Shown here in pieces: positions 1 to 7,318 of a stretch of 64,000 nucleotides of DNA. The DNA comes from a virus: the IMG/VR virus record IMGVR_UViG_3300027779_000018, positions 1-64,000 of that record, one strand, 5' to 3'. Under the pieces are notes generated by a model. That model saw only the letters and a program-made list of their open reading frames with translations. It ran no database searches and was not told the DNA's origin. Positions within the stretch are counted from its first letter, which is position 1. Each line of letters starts with the position of its first letter. The position numbers were made by a program, and so were the translations under genes.

Positions 1-584
1 AAGACATCGCAAAAGATTACCCAGTTTCACTTGCACAAGCAAAAGAATTTCTTAAAGATTACTACGGTCAGAAGAAAGGTTCTAGAAAAGAAGCTTCAGA
101 AGGTAAAATGGATGGTTCTAAATTAACAGGACAAGAGATATCCTCTTACTTCAAACGTAACAAAGTTGCAGATAAGACAACAAGAAAAGCAATTGAGATT
201 GCACTCGATCATGGTGGTGCATTGAACTTTGCAATGAAAGAAATCGAAAAACTTAAAAGAGGTCTTACCAAAAATAAAGACGTTAAGAAAGCATTGAACT
301 ATGCAAACTATGGTGAGGCTTATAGAGTAGAATCAGTAGGATTTCAATTCAAAGAAGATTCTCCAATTGCAGGTGATATCAAAGATGTAGCAATATCAGA
401 AGACCCTTACACTCCCCAAAAGAAGGGAGTTAACAAGAACATTGCAAACTACTGGAAGAAACTAGGATTTAAGAAAGATTCAGAACTAGAAAAGATTCAG
501 TCAATGTACACGATAACAGATCATAATGGTGTTGTTGCAATGTATAAAGCAGGGAAAAGAGAGTTCGAAAAGTCCGTCCGATAA
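1..584 (+). CDS. Hypothetical protein, 5'-truncated by window edge
   Basis: The reading frame is open from base 3 at the left edge, so the gene begins outside the window and the first ATG at 108 is internal. The visible 193 or so residues are Lys-rich and mostly helical in character. The C-terminal third contains an aromatic stretch around SMYTITDHNGVVAMYKAGK. I do not recognise the family. The genes that follow look like small virion or head-associated proteins, so a structural or core role is possible but is only inferred from position. Confidence 0.75.
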   Translation, partial: DIAKDYPVSLAQAKEFLKDYYGQKKGSRKEASEGKMDGSKLTGQEISSYFKRNKVADKTTRKAIEIALDHGGALNFAMKEIEKLKRGLTKNKDVKKALNYANYGEAYRVESVGFQFKEDSPIAGDIKDVAISEDPYTPQKKGVNKNIANYWKKLGFKKDSELEKIQSMYTITDHNGVVAMYKAGKREFEKSVR

Positions 585-590
585 TAAGAC

Positions 591-597
591 CTAAATA
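591..597 (+). promoter_or_regulatory. Late promoter-like CTAAATA box
   Basis: CTAAATA matches the T4-type late box TATAAATA in six of its last seven bases. It lies 13 bp before the ATG at 611. Unlike the leaderless cases elsewhere in the window it leaves room for an AGGAG ribosome site. Other longer-leader copies are at 3427-3433, 5951-5957, 14856-14862, 20274-20280 and 20559-20565. Confidence 0.45.
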
Positions 598-610
598 TTA
601 ACAGGAGTTG

Positions 611-898
611 ATGTTGACAACTGAAGAGATTATGGAAAAGCACGGTACAGGAAGTCAGTACGTTGTTCGTACTTTCACGGATTCTGTGACCAAGGAAGAG
701 CTACAAGCTTTTCGGACAAGAAGTGAAAGTCTTGGGTATAAAGAATCTCAATCAACACATATATTAGAAGGACATGGGTGGAAGATGAAGGAACATGGTT
801 ATCTTCCAATTAATATTGAAAGAGGAAAGGACTGTATAATCAAAGGAAGCCTTATAAAAGGCCTCGATGATCTAGTAGTCAGAATTCAAATAACATAA
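611..898 (+). CDS. Hypothetical protein, 95 aa
   Basis: Small soluble protein of unknown function. I chose ATG 611 over the preceding TTG at 608 because AGGAG at 603-607 would touch the TTG. The ATG has a short but usable spacer. The sequence has no signal peptide, membrane segment or cysteine motif. It lies in a tight co-directional run with the following small acidic proteins. Confidence 0.7.
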   Translation: MLTTEEIMEKHGTGSQYVVRTFTDSVTKEELQAFRTRSESLGYKESQSTHILEGHGWKMKEHGYLPINIERGKDCIIKGSLIKGLDDLVVRIQIT

Positions 899-906
899 AT
901 AAAGAT
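895..906 (+). promoter_or_regulatory. Late promoter ATAAATA directly abutting a start codon
   Basis: ATAAATA (895-901) is followed by exactly five bases and then ATG 907. In T4 the late box spans -13 to -6, so the A of ATG would be +1 and the mRNA leaderless. No Shine-Dalgarno sequence is present. The box overlaps the stop codon of the preceding gene. Confidence 0.6.
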
Positions 907-1227
907 ATGGTACATAAAACAGAAAATTGGCAAGAAGCTTTACTGAGAGTTCGACAAGGGTTGAATGAAAACAAAGAGCCTGTTGTTAAGACAGAGGATG
1001 AGATCATCTTGGAAGAGATTGATGCTCTGATAGGTCTTTTAGAGGAAGATAATGTTGCATCCGAAGCAATAGAAGAGTCACCAATTGTTGAAGAAGAGGT
1101 TGTAAAACCTGTTTCTAAATTACTTGAAAAGAACATGTTAGGTAGACTTGCAAAGTCTATGGAACTTACAGAAGAAAACAAAACAAAATTATTCGATTAT
1201 TTCGAATCAGGAGAGTTAGAACAATGA
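907..1227 (+). CDS. Acidic hypothetical protein, 106 aa
   Basis: Strongly acidic, helical protein with Glu-rich blocks at about residues 28-70, then a more basic segment (LLEKNMLGRLAKSMEL). Its composition resembles the small prohead core proteins found near the capsid genes of T4-like phages, but I cannot match it to gp67 or gp68 by sequence. Its ATG lies at the predicted +1 of a late promoter and it has no SD. The stop overlaps the next start by 4 bases (ATGA). Confidence 0.7.
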   Translation: MVHKTENWQEALLRVRQGLNENKEPVVKTEDEIILEEIDALIGLLEEDNVASEAIEESPIVEEEVVKPVSKLLEKNMLGRLAKSMELTEENKTKLFDYFESGELEQ

Positions 1228-1640
1228 GTTTTACAGGATATAAATTAGGTTTAACCGATTCACTAATCGAAGCATCAAAGAAAGTTGTAGAGTCATCTGC
1301 AGCTTACAAGAAGTTTTTTGACGGTGTATTAAAGAAATTTGGTGTCACTTCCCCAGCAGAGTTATCAGGTGATAAGAAGAAGGAATTCTTTGACTACATC
1401 GATAAGAACTGGAATGGTGAAGATGAAGCTGGTAAAGACGGTGCCAAAGAAGAAGTCAAAGAAGGTGAACTTCCACCTGCGTTAAAAAAGGCTATTGCTA
1501 AGAAGAAGGGTGAAGACGAAGATTCTGAAGAAGAAGAAGTTAAAGAGGGTGAACTTCCCCCAGCCTTAAAGAAAGCAATTGCTAAGAAGAAGGGTGAAGA
1601 CGAAGATTCTGAAGAAGACGAAGACAAAAAGGAAGACTAA
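1224..1640 (+). CDS. Acidic/basic repeat protein, 138 aa (possible prohead core protein)
   Basis: The N-terminal 70 residues are helical (TDSLIEASKKVVESSAAYKK). The C-terminal half is two tandem 28-residue repeats (residues 76-103 and 104-131), each with EVKEGELPPALKKAIAKKKG followed by GEDEDSEE, plus an acidic tail. The alternating acid and base blocks suit a scaffold or internal head protein, which is inference from composition and position. Translation is probably coupled to the previous gene. Confidence 0.7.
   Translation: MSFTGYKLGLTDSLIEASKKVVESSAAYKKFFDGVLKKFGVTSPAELSGDKKKEFFDYIDKNWNGEDEAGKDGAKEEVKEGELPPALKKAIAKKKGEDEDSEEEEVKEGELPPALKKAIAKKKGEDEDSEEDEDKKED
1449..1616 (+). repeat. Two tandem 84-bp coding repeats
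   Basis: Units at 1449-1532 and 1533-1616 encode the same 28 residues. The first half of each unit differs mainly at third codon positions (for example GTC/GTT, GAA/GAG, CCA/CCC), while the second half is nearly identical at the DNA level. This is an in-frame duplication kept under protein-level constraint. Confidence 0.85.
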
Positions 1641-1645
1641 TTCTC

Positions 1646-2191
1646 ATGGAACGAGTTGACGCAAGGTACAAGTCTTTTAAAGAGAAGGTTAAAAAACTTG
1701 GTTACATGAAGGGTGAGGCAAAGAAAGTTGCCGCTGTCATGGAGAAGGTTGCGGATTTTGGAATGATGTCAGATGCCGGCAATATTAAAATTGCAAGAGC
1801 AGTGGCAAAAGCCAAGAACGAAAAAGAATTAAGAACTGCATTAGATAAAATTGCCTCTATGGCAGGTGGAAAATATGCAGAGGCAGGAGAAGACGATGTA
1901 ATCCAAAGAGCAGTTTGGGCATTATCATCAACTGCAACAGGAATCCAATTACGACCCGATGCACAGGTATTAATGCAATTGAAGAAATTGATTGATACTA
2001 AAAGAGATCAAGACATCAGGACGGATGATATGAAGAAAGTGAAGGTAAAAGCAGCCGATGCAGAGAAAGTTCATGACGTATTAATGCAACTTAAGACACC
2101 TGTTCGGTCTAAATACCTTAGACTATTACAGAAAGACATAAAGTCTTTCAAAACAACATTTGCTGGTATACTAAAAGTAGCCAATAGATAA
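1646..2191 (+). CDS. Hypothetical helical protein, 181 aa
   Basis: Basic, almost wholly helical protein with no recognisable catalytic motif. It contains long Ala/Lys helices (residues 10-90) and a C-terminal segment VRSKYLRLLQKDIKSFKTTFAGIL. It starts 5 bp after the preceding stop and continues the same operon. A virion-internal or scaffold role fits the neighbourhood but is not shown by the sequence. Confidence 0.7.
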   Translation: MERVDARYKSFKEKVKKLGYMKGEAKKVAAVMEKVADFGMMSDAGNIKIARAVAKAKNEKELRTALDKIASMAGGKYAEAGEDDVIQRAVWALSSTATGIQLRPDAQVLMQLKKLIDTKRDQDIRTDDMKKVKVKAADAEKVHDVLMQLKTPVRSKYLRLLQKDIKSFKTTFAGILKVANR

Positions 2192-2205
2192 ACGGAGATA
2201 AGAAA

Positions 2206-2745
2206 ATGGCATTATGGGGATTAAACGACGCTGGGAAACCATCGTACTTAACACAAACAGATAAGAACAACACTGTGGCCAAACCACATGGTTGGGAATT
2301 ACAAAAAACAGTAGGTTCAAGAACTCAAACAGAAACATTGGTTTGTGTTGGAAGTTCAACTAACCTATCTACTTCTCTAGCAGAAGCAACTATTAACTCA
2401 GTACACTTTGGTGCATCTACATATGCTCAAGCCGCAGCTGGTATAGTAACAGTTGTTTACAACGAATTAGTCAATGTGACTAACGGTGCTACTCTTGCAG
2501 TAACAGGTTCAGTAACAGGTGCTGTTACAGCGACTGCAGCTGCACACACTTCAGACAACACTGTTAACTTCGCATTCACTGTTCCATCACAAACTGAAAC
2601 ACTTACAATCGGTGCTCAGACTATTAGTGGAACAATCGTTGATTCAGCAGGTGGTGCAACATCCGACAAAGTATTTGTCGCAGGTGATGTAATTGATGCT
2701 GGTGGTGCTGGAACTGGTGGAACTGCTACAATAGCAGTTGCATAA
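2206..2745 (+). CDS. Putative virion structural protein, 179 aa
   Basis: It starts MALWGLNDAGKPSYL, a style of N-terminus I associate with small virion proteins of cyanophages and pelagiphages. After it comes a low-complexity Thr/Ala/Gly/Val beta-rich body. GGAG lies 10 bp before the ATG. The composition, with many T, A, V and G and no Cys-rich or catalytic motif, is typical of exposed beta-structured capsid or tail decoration proteins. The exact role is unknown. Confidence 0.7.
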   Translation: MALWGLNDAGKPSYLTQTDKNNTVAKPHGWELQKTVGSRTQTETLVCVGSSTNLSTSLAEATINSVHFGASTYAQAAAGIVTVVYNELVNVTNGATLAVTGSVTGAVTATAAAHTSDNTVNFAFTVPSQTETLTIGAQTISGTIVDSAGGATSDKVFVAGDVIDAGGAGTGGTATIAVA

Positions 2746-2760
2746 CATTAAGGTGACATT

Positions 2761-3024
2761 ATGAAATTAAATGTATTAGGAACAGAAGCTGCTTGTGGAA
2801 CATCCAGTGGAAATGGTGCAAATTTCGGAACTGCAACAGCAGTAAGAGTACATAACTCAGGAGCCTCTGCAAGATTAGTATCTGTAGAGACTGCTGCAGC
2901 TGCTCTAATCGGAACCTTTACACTAGGTGTTGGTAAGACAGAGATAATTTCAAAAGCCTCTACAGACGAAGTATTTGCAGCTCACGCTGAAGTACTTGCA
3001 GTTAAAGTAGGAATAATAGGATAA
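2761..3024 (+). CDS. Putative small virion protein, 87 aa
   Basis: Ala/Gly/Thr/Val-rich beta protein with an N-terminal GTEAACGTSSGNGANFGTA stretch and a body that reads as a compact beta-sandwich. It lies 15 bp after the preceding structural candidate and shares its composition. It is probably a minor structural component. Family membership is inferred from style and position. Confidence 0.65.
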   Translation: MKLNVLGTEAACGTSSGNGANFGTATAVRVHNSGASARLVSVETAAAALIGTFTLGVGKTEIISKASTDEVFAAHAEVLAVKVGIIG

Positions 3025-3028
3025 TAAT

Positions 3029-3430
3029 ATGAAAAATTTTAGAGACTTTATTACAGAATACCATGACATTGGAGCAGCAGGATTATCATCAACTCATATT
3101 CCCCATGATTTGAGTGACCCTGATGTTAAATCAAGGATTAATGCCGTCCTTGGTCATTGTGCAGTCGCTGAATTTATGAACCCAATGGCTGCAGTCGGTC
3201 AGATTGAAGCAAAACTTGCTCAATTAGGTCTACAAAAAGCAGGAGAGTTTGCAGAGGTCACTGAAAGTGGTACTTACAATATTGGATTCAAAAGATACGG
3301 TGACATTTTTGGAAAGACTGTAGATACACCACACGACCAGTTTGATAACGAGACCCAAGTTGTCGGACTTTCACTCAAAGTTGAAAAATTAGAAAGTGGT
3401 TCATTTAAAGTATACGGTTCATTAGTCTAA
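3029..3430 (+). CDS. Conserved hypothetical protein, 133 aa
   Basis: Begins MKNFRDFITEY, an N-terminus often seen in small T4-like head-region genes, followed by a soluble alpha/beta body. No catalytic signature is visible. The start lies 4 bp after the preceding stop. There is no strong SD, so translation is probably coupled. Function unknown. Confidence 0.65.
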   Translation: MKNFRDFITEYHDIGAAGLSSTHIPHDLSDPDVKSRINAVLGHCAVAEFMNPMAAVGQIEAKLAQLGLQKAGEFAEVTESGTYNIGFKRYGDIFGKTVDTPHDQFDNETQVVGLSLKVEKLESGSFKVYGSLV

Positions 3431-3466
3431 ATACTAACATTAGATTAACTACATTATGAGTATATT

Positions 3467-3838
3467 ATGGGTCTGTTTGACAAATTAACAGTTAAAAACT
3501 TTGGTGCGTTCGCACTACAACACTACGATGACCCTCAATGTTCAGACATTGAGGAATTCCAAGAAGACTTACGAAGGTTTAGATACCTAAAAAGACTTCT
3601 ACATCGTTATCATGAAGCAGGAGAATTAAGAGAAAGACTCATGCTCAACCACCTCATTACCATATTCAATGTCTTCGGATACGATGCATCAATGAGGATG
3701 TTGGACTTTAAAATCAAAGAAGATTCATACTGGCCATCCATCAAAACAATGTTACTATACCTAGGTTATATCACAGAATCGTGGAACACAGATGTTCCGA
3801 TAGACGATGAACTTGCACAAAGATTAAGAGATTTATAA
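3467..3838 (+). CDS. Conserved hypothetical protein, 123 aa
   Basis: Compact helical, charged protein with QHYDDPQCSDIEEFQEDLRRFRYLKRLLHRYHEAGELRERLMLNHLI in its middle. I associate this pattern with a conserved T4-like marine phage protein of unknown function. A CTAAATA late box lies at 3427-3433. The stop codon is immediately followed by the first base of tRNA-Thr, so the two share a transcript. Confidence 0.7.
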   Translation: MGLFDKLTVKNFGAFALQHYDDPQCSDIEEFQEDLRRFRYLKRLLHRYHEAGELRERLMLNHLITIFNVFGYDASMRMLDFKIKEDSYWPSIKTMLLYLGYITESWNTDVPIDDELAQRLRDL

Positions 3839-3914
3839 GCCCGAATAGCTCAGCAGATAGAGCGCCACACTTGTAATGTGGATGTCGGGGGTTTGATTCC
3901 CTCTTCGGGCTCCA
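3839..3914 (+). tRNA. tRNA-Thr (anticodon TGT)
   Basis: A 76-nt cloverleaf with 3' CCA encoded. The acceptor pairs GCCCGAA with TTCGGGC, the anticodon stem CCACA/TGTGG encloses loop CTTGTAA, and the T arm GGGGG/CCCTC encloses TTTGATT. The anticodon reads ACA codons, which are frequent in these genes. It begins on the base after the stop codon of the upstream CDS. Confidence 0.95.
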
Positions 3915-3942
3915 TTTCTCCATTTTGAGGGGTTTAATTCAC

Positions 3943-3954
3943 CTAAATAGATAT
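3943..3954 (+). promoter_or_regulatory. Late promoter CTAAATA abutting start codon
   Basis: CTAAATA (3943-3949), five bases GATAT, then ATG 3955. The string TAAATAGATATATG is identical to that in front of gp25 (56741-56754). There is no SD, so a leaderless transcript is predicted. Confidence 0.65.
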
Positions 3955-4515
3955 ATGAGAATAGTAGATACATTAATAGTGTTCCGAATTTTAAAGTTGT
4001 TAACCACACCTTGGATAAAATTTGACGCATTCAAACTTGGTCTTATTGATAAAAATGGTCATAGACTTAAGGATAAGAAGGTTGAATCTAATGACGAAAA
4101 ACAGGCATTTTCGGTATTACATAGATTAGTATTCAATCTAAAGAGAATTCTAAACAAAGTTCCTTTTGGGAAGACTGCATTTGCATCATACGCTGTTGCA
4201 CTACTATTGTTGAAAGAAGAGACAAATCTAGATGAAGAACAAATGGATGAATTATGTGAGAAATTTTATCACTATATCAAGAAGGAACACTTCCTTACCA
4301 ATGAAATGATTACTGAAACACTTGATATTCCTGAAGTGTTAGTTAATTGTGATTACCGTCTGAAAAGACCTCTTAAAGAACAAAACGATACAACATATCT
4401 TGCTAAAACCCCCATTCGTATACTAGCTGAACACAGTATGGTGTTTGGACTGAAAGTATATGTGGGTTATATTGATATGGATCGTGTACTGGTAACTGGC
4501 GATGACTTATACTAA
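3955..4515 (+). CDS. Conserved T4-like marine phage protein, 186 aa
   Basis: Starts MRIVDTLIVFRILKLLTTPWIKFDAFKLGLID and contains AFSVLHRLVFNLKRILNKVPFGKTAFASYAVALLL. I recognise this as a family recurring in cyanophage-type T4 relatives, with no established function. I chose ATG 3955 over an upstream TTG because it sits exactly at the predicted late-promoter +1. It overlaps the next gene by 14 bases. Probably a late, virion-associated protein. Confidence 0.75.
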   Translation: MRIVDTLIVFRILKLLTTPWIKFDAFKLGLIDKNGHRLKDKKVESNDEKQAFSVLHRLVFNLKRILNKVPFGKTAFASYAVALLLLKEETNLDEEQMDELCEKFYHYIKKEHFLTNEMITETLDIPEVLVNCDYRLKRPLKEQNDTTYLAKTPIRILAEHSMVFGLKVYVGYIDMDRVLVTGDDLY

Positions 4516-4768
4516 AGAAAGTAGAACAAGAATGGCCCTGAAACCTTCCTCATGGGAAGATCGTCAAAAAATGTCTAAAAATGTAAGAGCAGACTTTTGG
4601 AAACAATTCAAGAAAATTAAAAAAGAAGACAACAGGAAAACACTTAAGGTTTGGGAAGATGCACCGATGAATGCAACAGGTGGAGCAGTATCCACAGACC
4701 AACCAATAGTGAGAAAAAAGAAGAAAAAAGGCATGTATAATGCCGAGGTGTTAAGACGGAAACCTTAA
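4502..4768 (+). CDS. Basic hypothetical protein, 88 aa
   Basis: Lys/Arg-rich small protein with a polybasic patch (RKKKKKG) near the C-terminus and no cysteines. Nucleic-acid contact is plausible from charge alone. It overlaps the preceding gene's end, suggesting coupled translation. Function unknown. Confidence 0.65.
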   Translation: MTYTKESRTRMALKPSSWEDRQKMSKNVRADFWKQFKKIKKEDNRKTLKVWEDAPMNATGGAVSTDQPIVRKKKKKGMYNAEVLRRKP

Positions 4769-4779
4769 CGGATTAAATT

Positions 4780-5958
4780 ATGAAATATTTGAATTACTTA
4801 GCCTTGCTAACAGCATTAGGGATCGCAGGAATCGCTGCATACTTTTCTGTATTGGGTCTTGCAACCATATTTGCTGGTGCATTCATGGGTATTGTTATCA
4901 TGGCAGGTGCATTAGAATTCGGTAAGATCGTTTCAGCTGCTTACCTTCATCTATTTTGGGATAGACTAACATGGACGAAGTACTTCATGACCCTTATGGT
5001 GGTCGTTCTCATGCTAATCACATCATTGGGTATATTCGGATACCTATCTAAAGCACATTCAGAACAAACTGGTGATACTGCACAAGCACAATCAGTAGTA
5101 ACTCGAATTGAGAATCAAATCCTTCGAGAAGAAAACAAAATTGAAACTTACGAAGGACGTATTGTTACACTAGGTGTATCAACTATTGATGTAAGTGCAT
5201 CAATATCCCAACAGGAAGAGATCAGAGATGGTGCATGGACACGAGTTCAAGGGGATATTGACTATGCAAAAGGTCAGATTGAATCACTGAGAGGTGAATT
5301 AAGTACACTTAATGAAACAGTGGCCACTTTAAGAAACAAAGGTATCCAAACAGTTATCCTAGATGAAGGTGGGTTATTTGCATCAGCAGATATCGAGAAG
5401 ATTGATTATGTTGCACAAGCAAACACTCTATTCACACAACAGTCACCTCAGAGAATACAAATCAGAGATGACATAGGTGAACAACAGGCTAACATTGACT
5501 CTTACAGAAGTCAAGCACAAGACACCATCAACACTGCAAACAGTGAAATCAAGGCCTTGCAAACATCCTCTACAGGAGATGTGGATGACCTTATTGCAAA
5601 GACAGAAGAATTCAACTTGTTAATAGATGCGTCTTATGATACAATAGATGAGTACAAGGATGAGATGTTTGAAAGTAAACAGATTATTCTTACATTGGAA
5701 AGAGAAGTAGGCCCGATTAAGTACATTGCAGAAGTGATGTATGGCCAAGAGGAATCTGTCAAGTACCTTGACAACGCTGTTCGGTGGGTCATTTACATGT
5801 TAATCTTTGTGTTCGACCCCCTTGCAGTGTTATTATTAATTAGTAGTGCAGGCCAAATCCACAGAAGAATTGAACAAGAAAAACCTATAATAAATGAGAC
5901 AAGATATGTACTTCAAATCCCAAAAAACCGTGTTAAGAACATGGAAAATACTAAATAA
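4780..5958 (+). CDS. Membrane protein with long coiled coil, 392 aa
   Basis: Three N-terminal transmembrane helices (about residues 5-25, 28-48 and 68-90), then a 210-residue helical coiled-coil region with SIESLRGELSTLNETVATLRN-like heptads, and a C-terminal membrane helix near 335-357. This gives a loop anchored at both ends. Comparable proteins occur in marine T4-like phages without known function. An envelope role, such as exclusion or lysis control, is a guess. Confidence 0.75.
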   Translation: MKYLNYLALLTALGIAGIAAYFSVLGLATIFAGAFMGIVIMAGALEFGKIVSAAYLHLFWDRLTWTKYFMTLMVVVLMLITSLGIFGYLSKAHSEQTGDTAQAQSVVTRIENQILREENKIETYEGRIVTLGVSTIDVSASISQQEEIRDGAWTRVQGDIDYAKGQIESLRGELSTLNETVATLRNKGIQTVILDEGGLFASADIEKIDYVAQANTLFTQQSPQRIQIRDDIGEQQANIDSYRSQAQDTINTANSEIKALQTSSTGDVDDLIAKTEEFNLLIDASYDTIDEYKDEMFESKQIILTLEREVGPIKYIAEVMYGQEESVKYLDNAVRWVIYMLIFVFDPLAVLLLISSAGQIHRRIEQEKPIINETRYVLQIPKNRVKNMENTK

Positions 5959-5994
5959 GAGTAATTAACACTAATACCTTTAGAGGAAAATAAA

Positions 5995-6207
5995 ATGCCA
6001 TTCGTAGAAAAAACAGTAGAAGAAATCCAAGCTTTGTCTCGTGCAGATAAAAAAGCATGGTTAGAAGGTGACGGAGCTCCTGTTAAACCAACAGGATATG
6101 ATGACCTTGCAGTAGACGATGGTGCTAGACTGGCTTATGACGCCTCAGCAGCCACCACTGCAGCCCAAATCGCAGGTGTCGTTGACGCTATCGCAAACGC
6201 AGACTAG
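5995..6207 (+). CDS. Small hypothetical protein, 70 aa
   Basis: Short protein with an acidic middle and an Ala-rich C-terminus (AYDASAATTAAQIAGVVDAIANAD). AGAGGAAAA gives a fair ribosome site 7-8 bp before the ATG. A CTAAATA late box lies at 5951-5957. Possibly a minor virion or internal protein. No family recognised. Confidence 0.6.
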   Translation: MPFVEKTVEEIQALSRADKKAWLEGDGAPVKPTGYDDLAVDDGARLAYDASAATTAAQIAGVVDAIANAD

Positions 6208-6231
6208 TACAACTATCTAACTAAAAACATC

Positions 6232-6260
6232 TTGTAAAAACGCATATACTATAGTATACT
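6232..6260 (+). promoter_or_regulatory. Early sigma70-like promoter for the primase-nrd operon
   Basis: TTGTAA (6232-6237), a 17-bp spacer, then TATACT (6255-6260). A second TATACT lies at 6245. The expected +1 is at about 6267, only two bases before the primase ATG, so the mRNA is nearly leaderless. Confidence 0.65.
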
Positions 6261-6268
6261 ATGGGTAT

Positions 6269-7318
6269 ATGCTGTGGTTAGAGAAAAAATACTTATCGAT
6301 GGTCGTGTCCTCACTGGACATGGCAAAATGGAAGGGTGATACCACCCTTAACCATCGCTGTCTCTATTGTGGAGACTCATCAAAAAATACCCATAAAGCA
6401 CGAGGATATCACTTTGTCAAAGATCAAAGTTTTATCTATAAGTGTCATAATTGTGGTAAATCTACTAGTACAATTCAATTTCTGAAAGACCATTTCAGTG
6501 TCATACACAAAGAATACATGAGAGAGTGGTTGATAGAAACTGGAGTGAAAACTCGTCAACCAAAAATGCCTTCTTCTAACGAATTTAAGTTCAAACCAGC
6601 CATTCCAGTAGAAGAAGAATCCCTAAATAAAAATAATATTATGTCTGTTGAAAACCTTAAGTTTCTGATGAAACCTTGTAGTGAGGTTCATGAAGCACGA
6701 GAGTATTTACAGGATAGGTTGATACCTGAAGTCCATTATAAAGACCTATGGTTCACTAAAACCCCCCAATCTTTATCGATGTTATCACCGAAATACAAGG
6801 ACAGGGTTTTGGGTAATGACCCTAGAATAATAATACCGTTTCTAGATGAAAATGAACAGTTAATTGGGTTAAGTGGTCGTGCAATTAATGACAGTCCATT
6901 ACGATATATGACCATGAAATTTCATGAAGAAGTTCCCCTTATCTACAACCTACATAAGGTAGATAAATCAAAAACTATCTATGTAACAGAAGGCCCAATA
7001 GATAGTTTATTCCTACCTAACAGTATAGCAGTCGGTGGTAGTGACTTCACAAAGATAGACGATAGTCTCAAAGAAAACGCAGTTTTAATATATGACAACG
7101 AACCACGGAATGGTGAAATCCTTAAGAAACTCAATCATGTAATTGAGTTAGGATTTTCTGTTTGTATATGGAACGATAGACGAGTGAACGACCTAAAAGA
7201 TATTAATGAAATGATATTAAACGGATTGACGAATGATGAAGTGGTTGATATAATAGATAACTGTACTTATACTGGGTTAAGTGCAAAAGCAAAATTTATG
7301 GAGTATAAGAAAGGATGA
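6269..7318 (+). CDS. gp61: DNA primase (T4 gp61-like)
   Basis: Lagging-strand primase of 349 aa, close to T4 gp61. An N-terminal zinc ribbon has Cys31, Cys34, Cys59 and Cys62 (HRCLYCGDS ... YKCHNCGKS). A TOPRIM catalytic core follows, with VTEGPIDSLF and the acidic LIYDNEP strand. It acts with the gp41 helicase, which lies outside this window. ATG 6269 keeps the family N-terminus (LEKKYLS) and lies 8 bp from a -10 box with no SD. The stop overlaps nrdA. Confidence 0.93.
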   Translation: MLWLEKKYLSMVVSSLDMAKWKGDTTLNHRCLYCGDSSKNTHKARGYHFVKDQSFIYKCHNCGKSTSTIQFLKDHFSVIHKEYMREWLIETGVKTRQPKMPSSNEFKFKPAIPVEEESLNKNNIMSVENLKFLMKPCSEVHEAREYLQDRLIPEVHYKDLWFTKTPQSLSMLSPKYKDRVLGNDPRIIIPFLDENEQLIGLSGRAINDSPLRYMTMKFHEEVPLIYNLHKVDKSKTIYVTEGPIDSLFLPNSIAVGGSDFTKIDDSLKENAVLIYDNEPRNGEILKKLNHVIELGFSVCIWNDRRVNDLKDINEMILNGLTNDEVVDIIDNCTYTGLSAKAKFMEYKKG

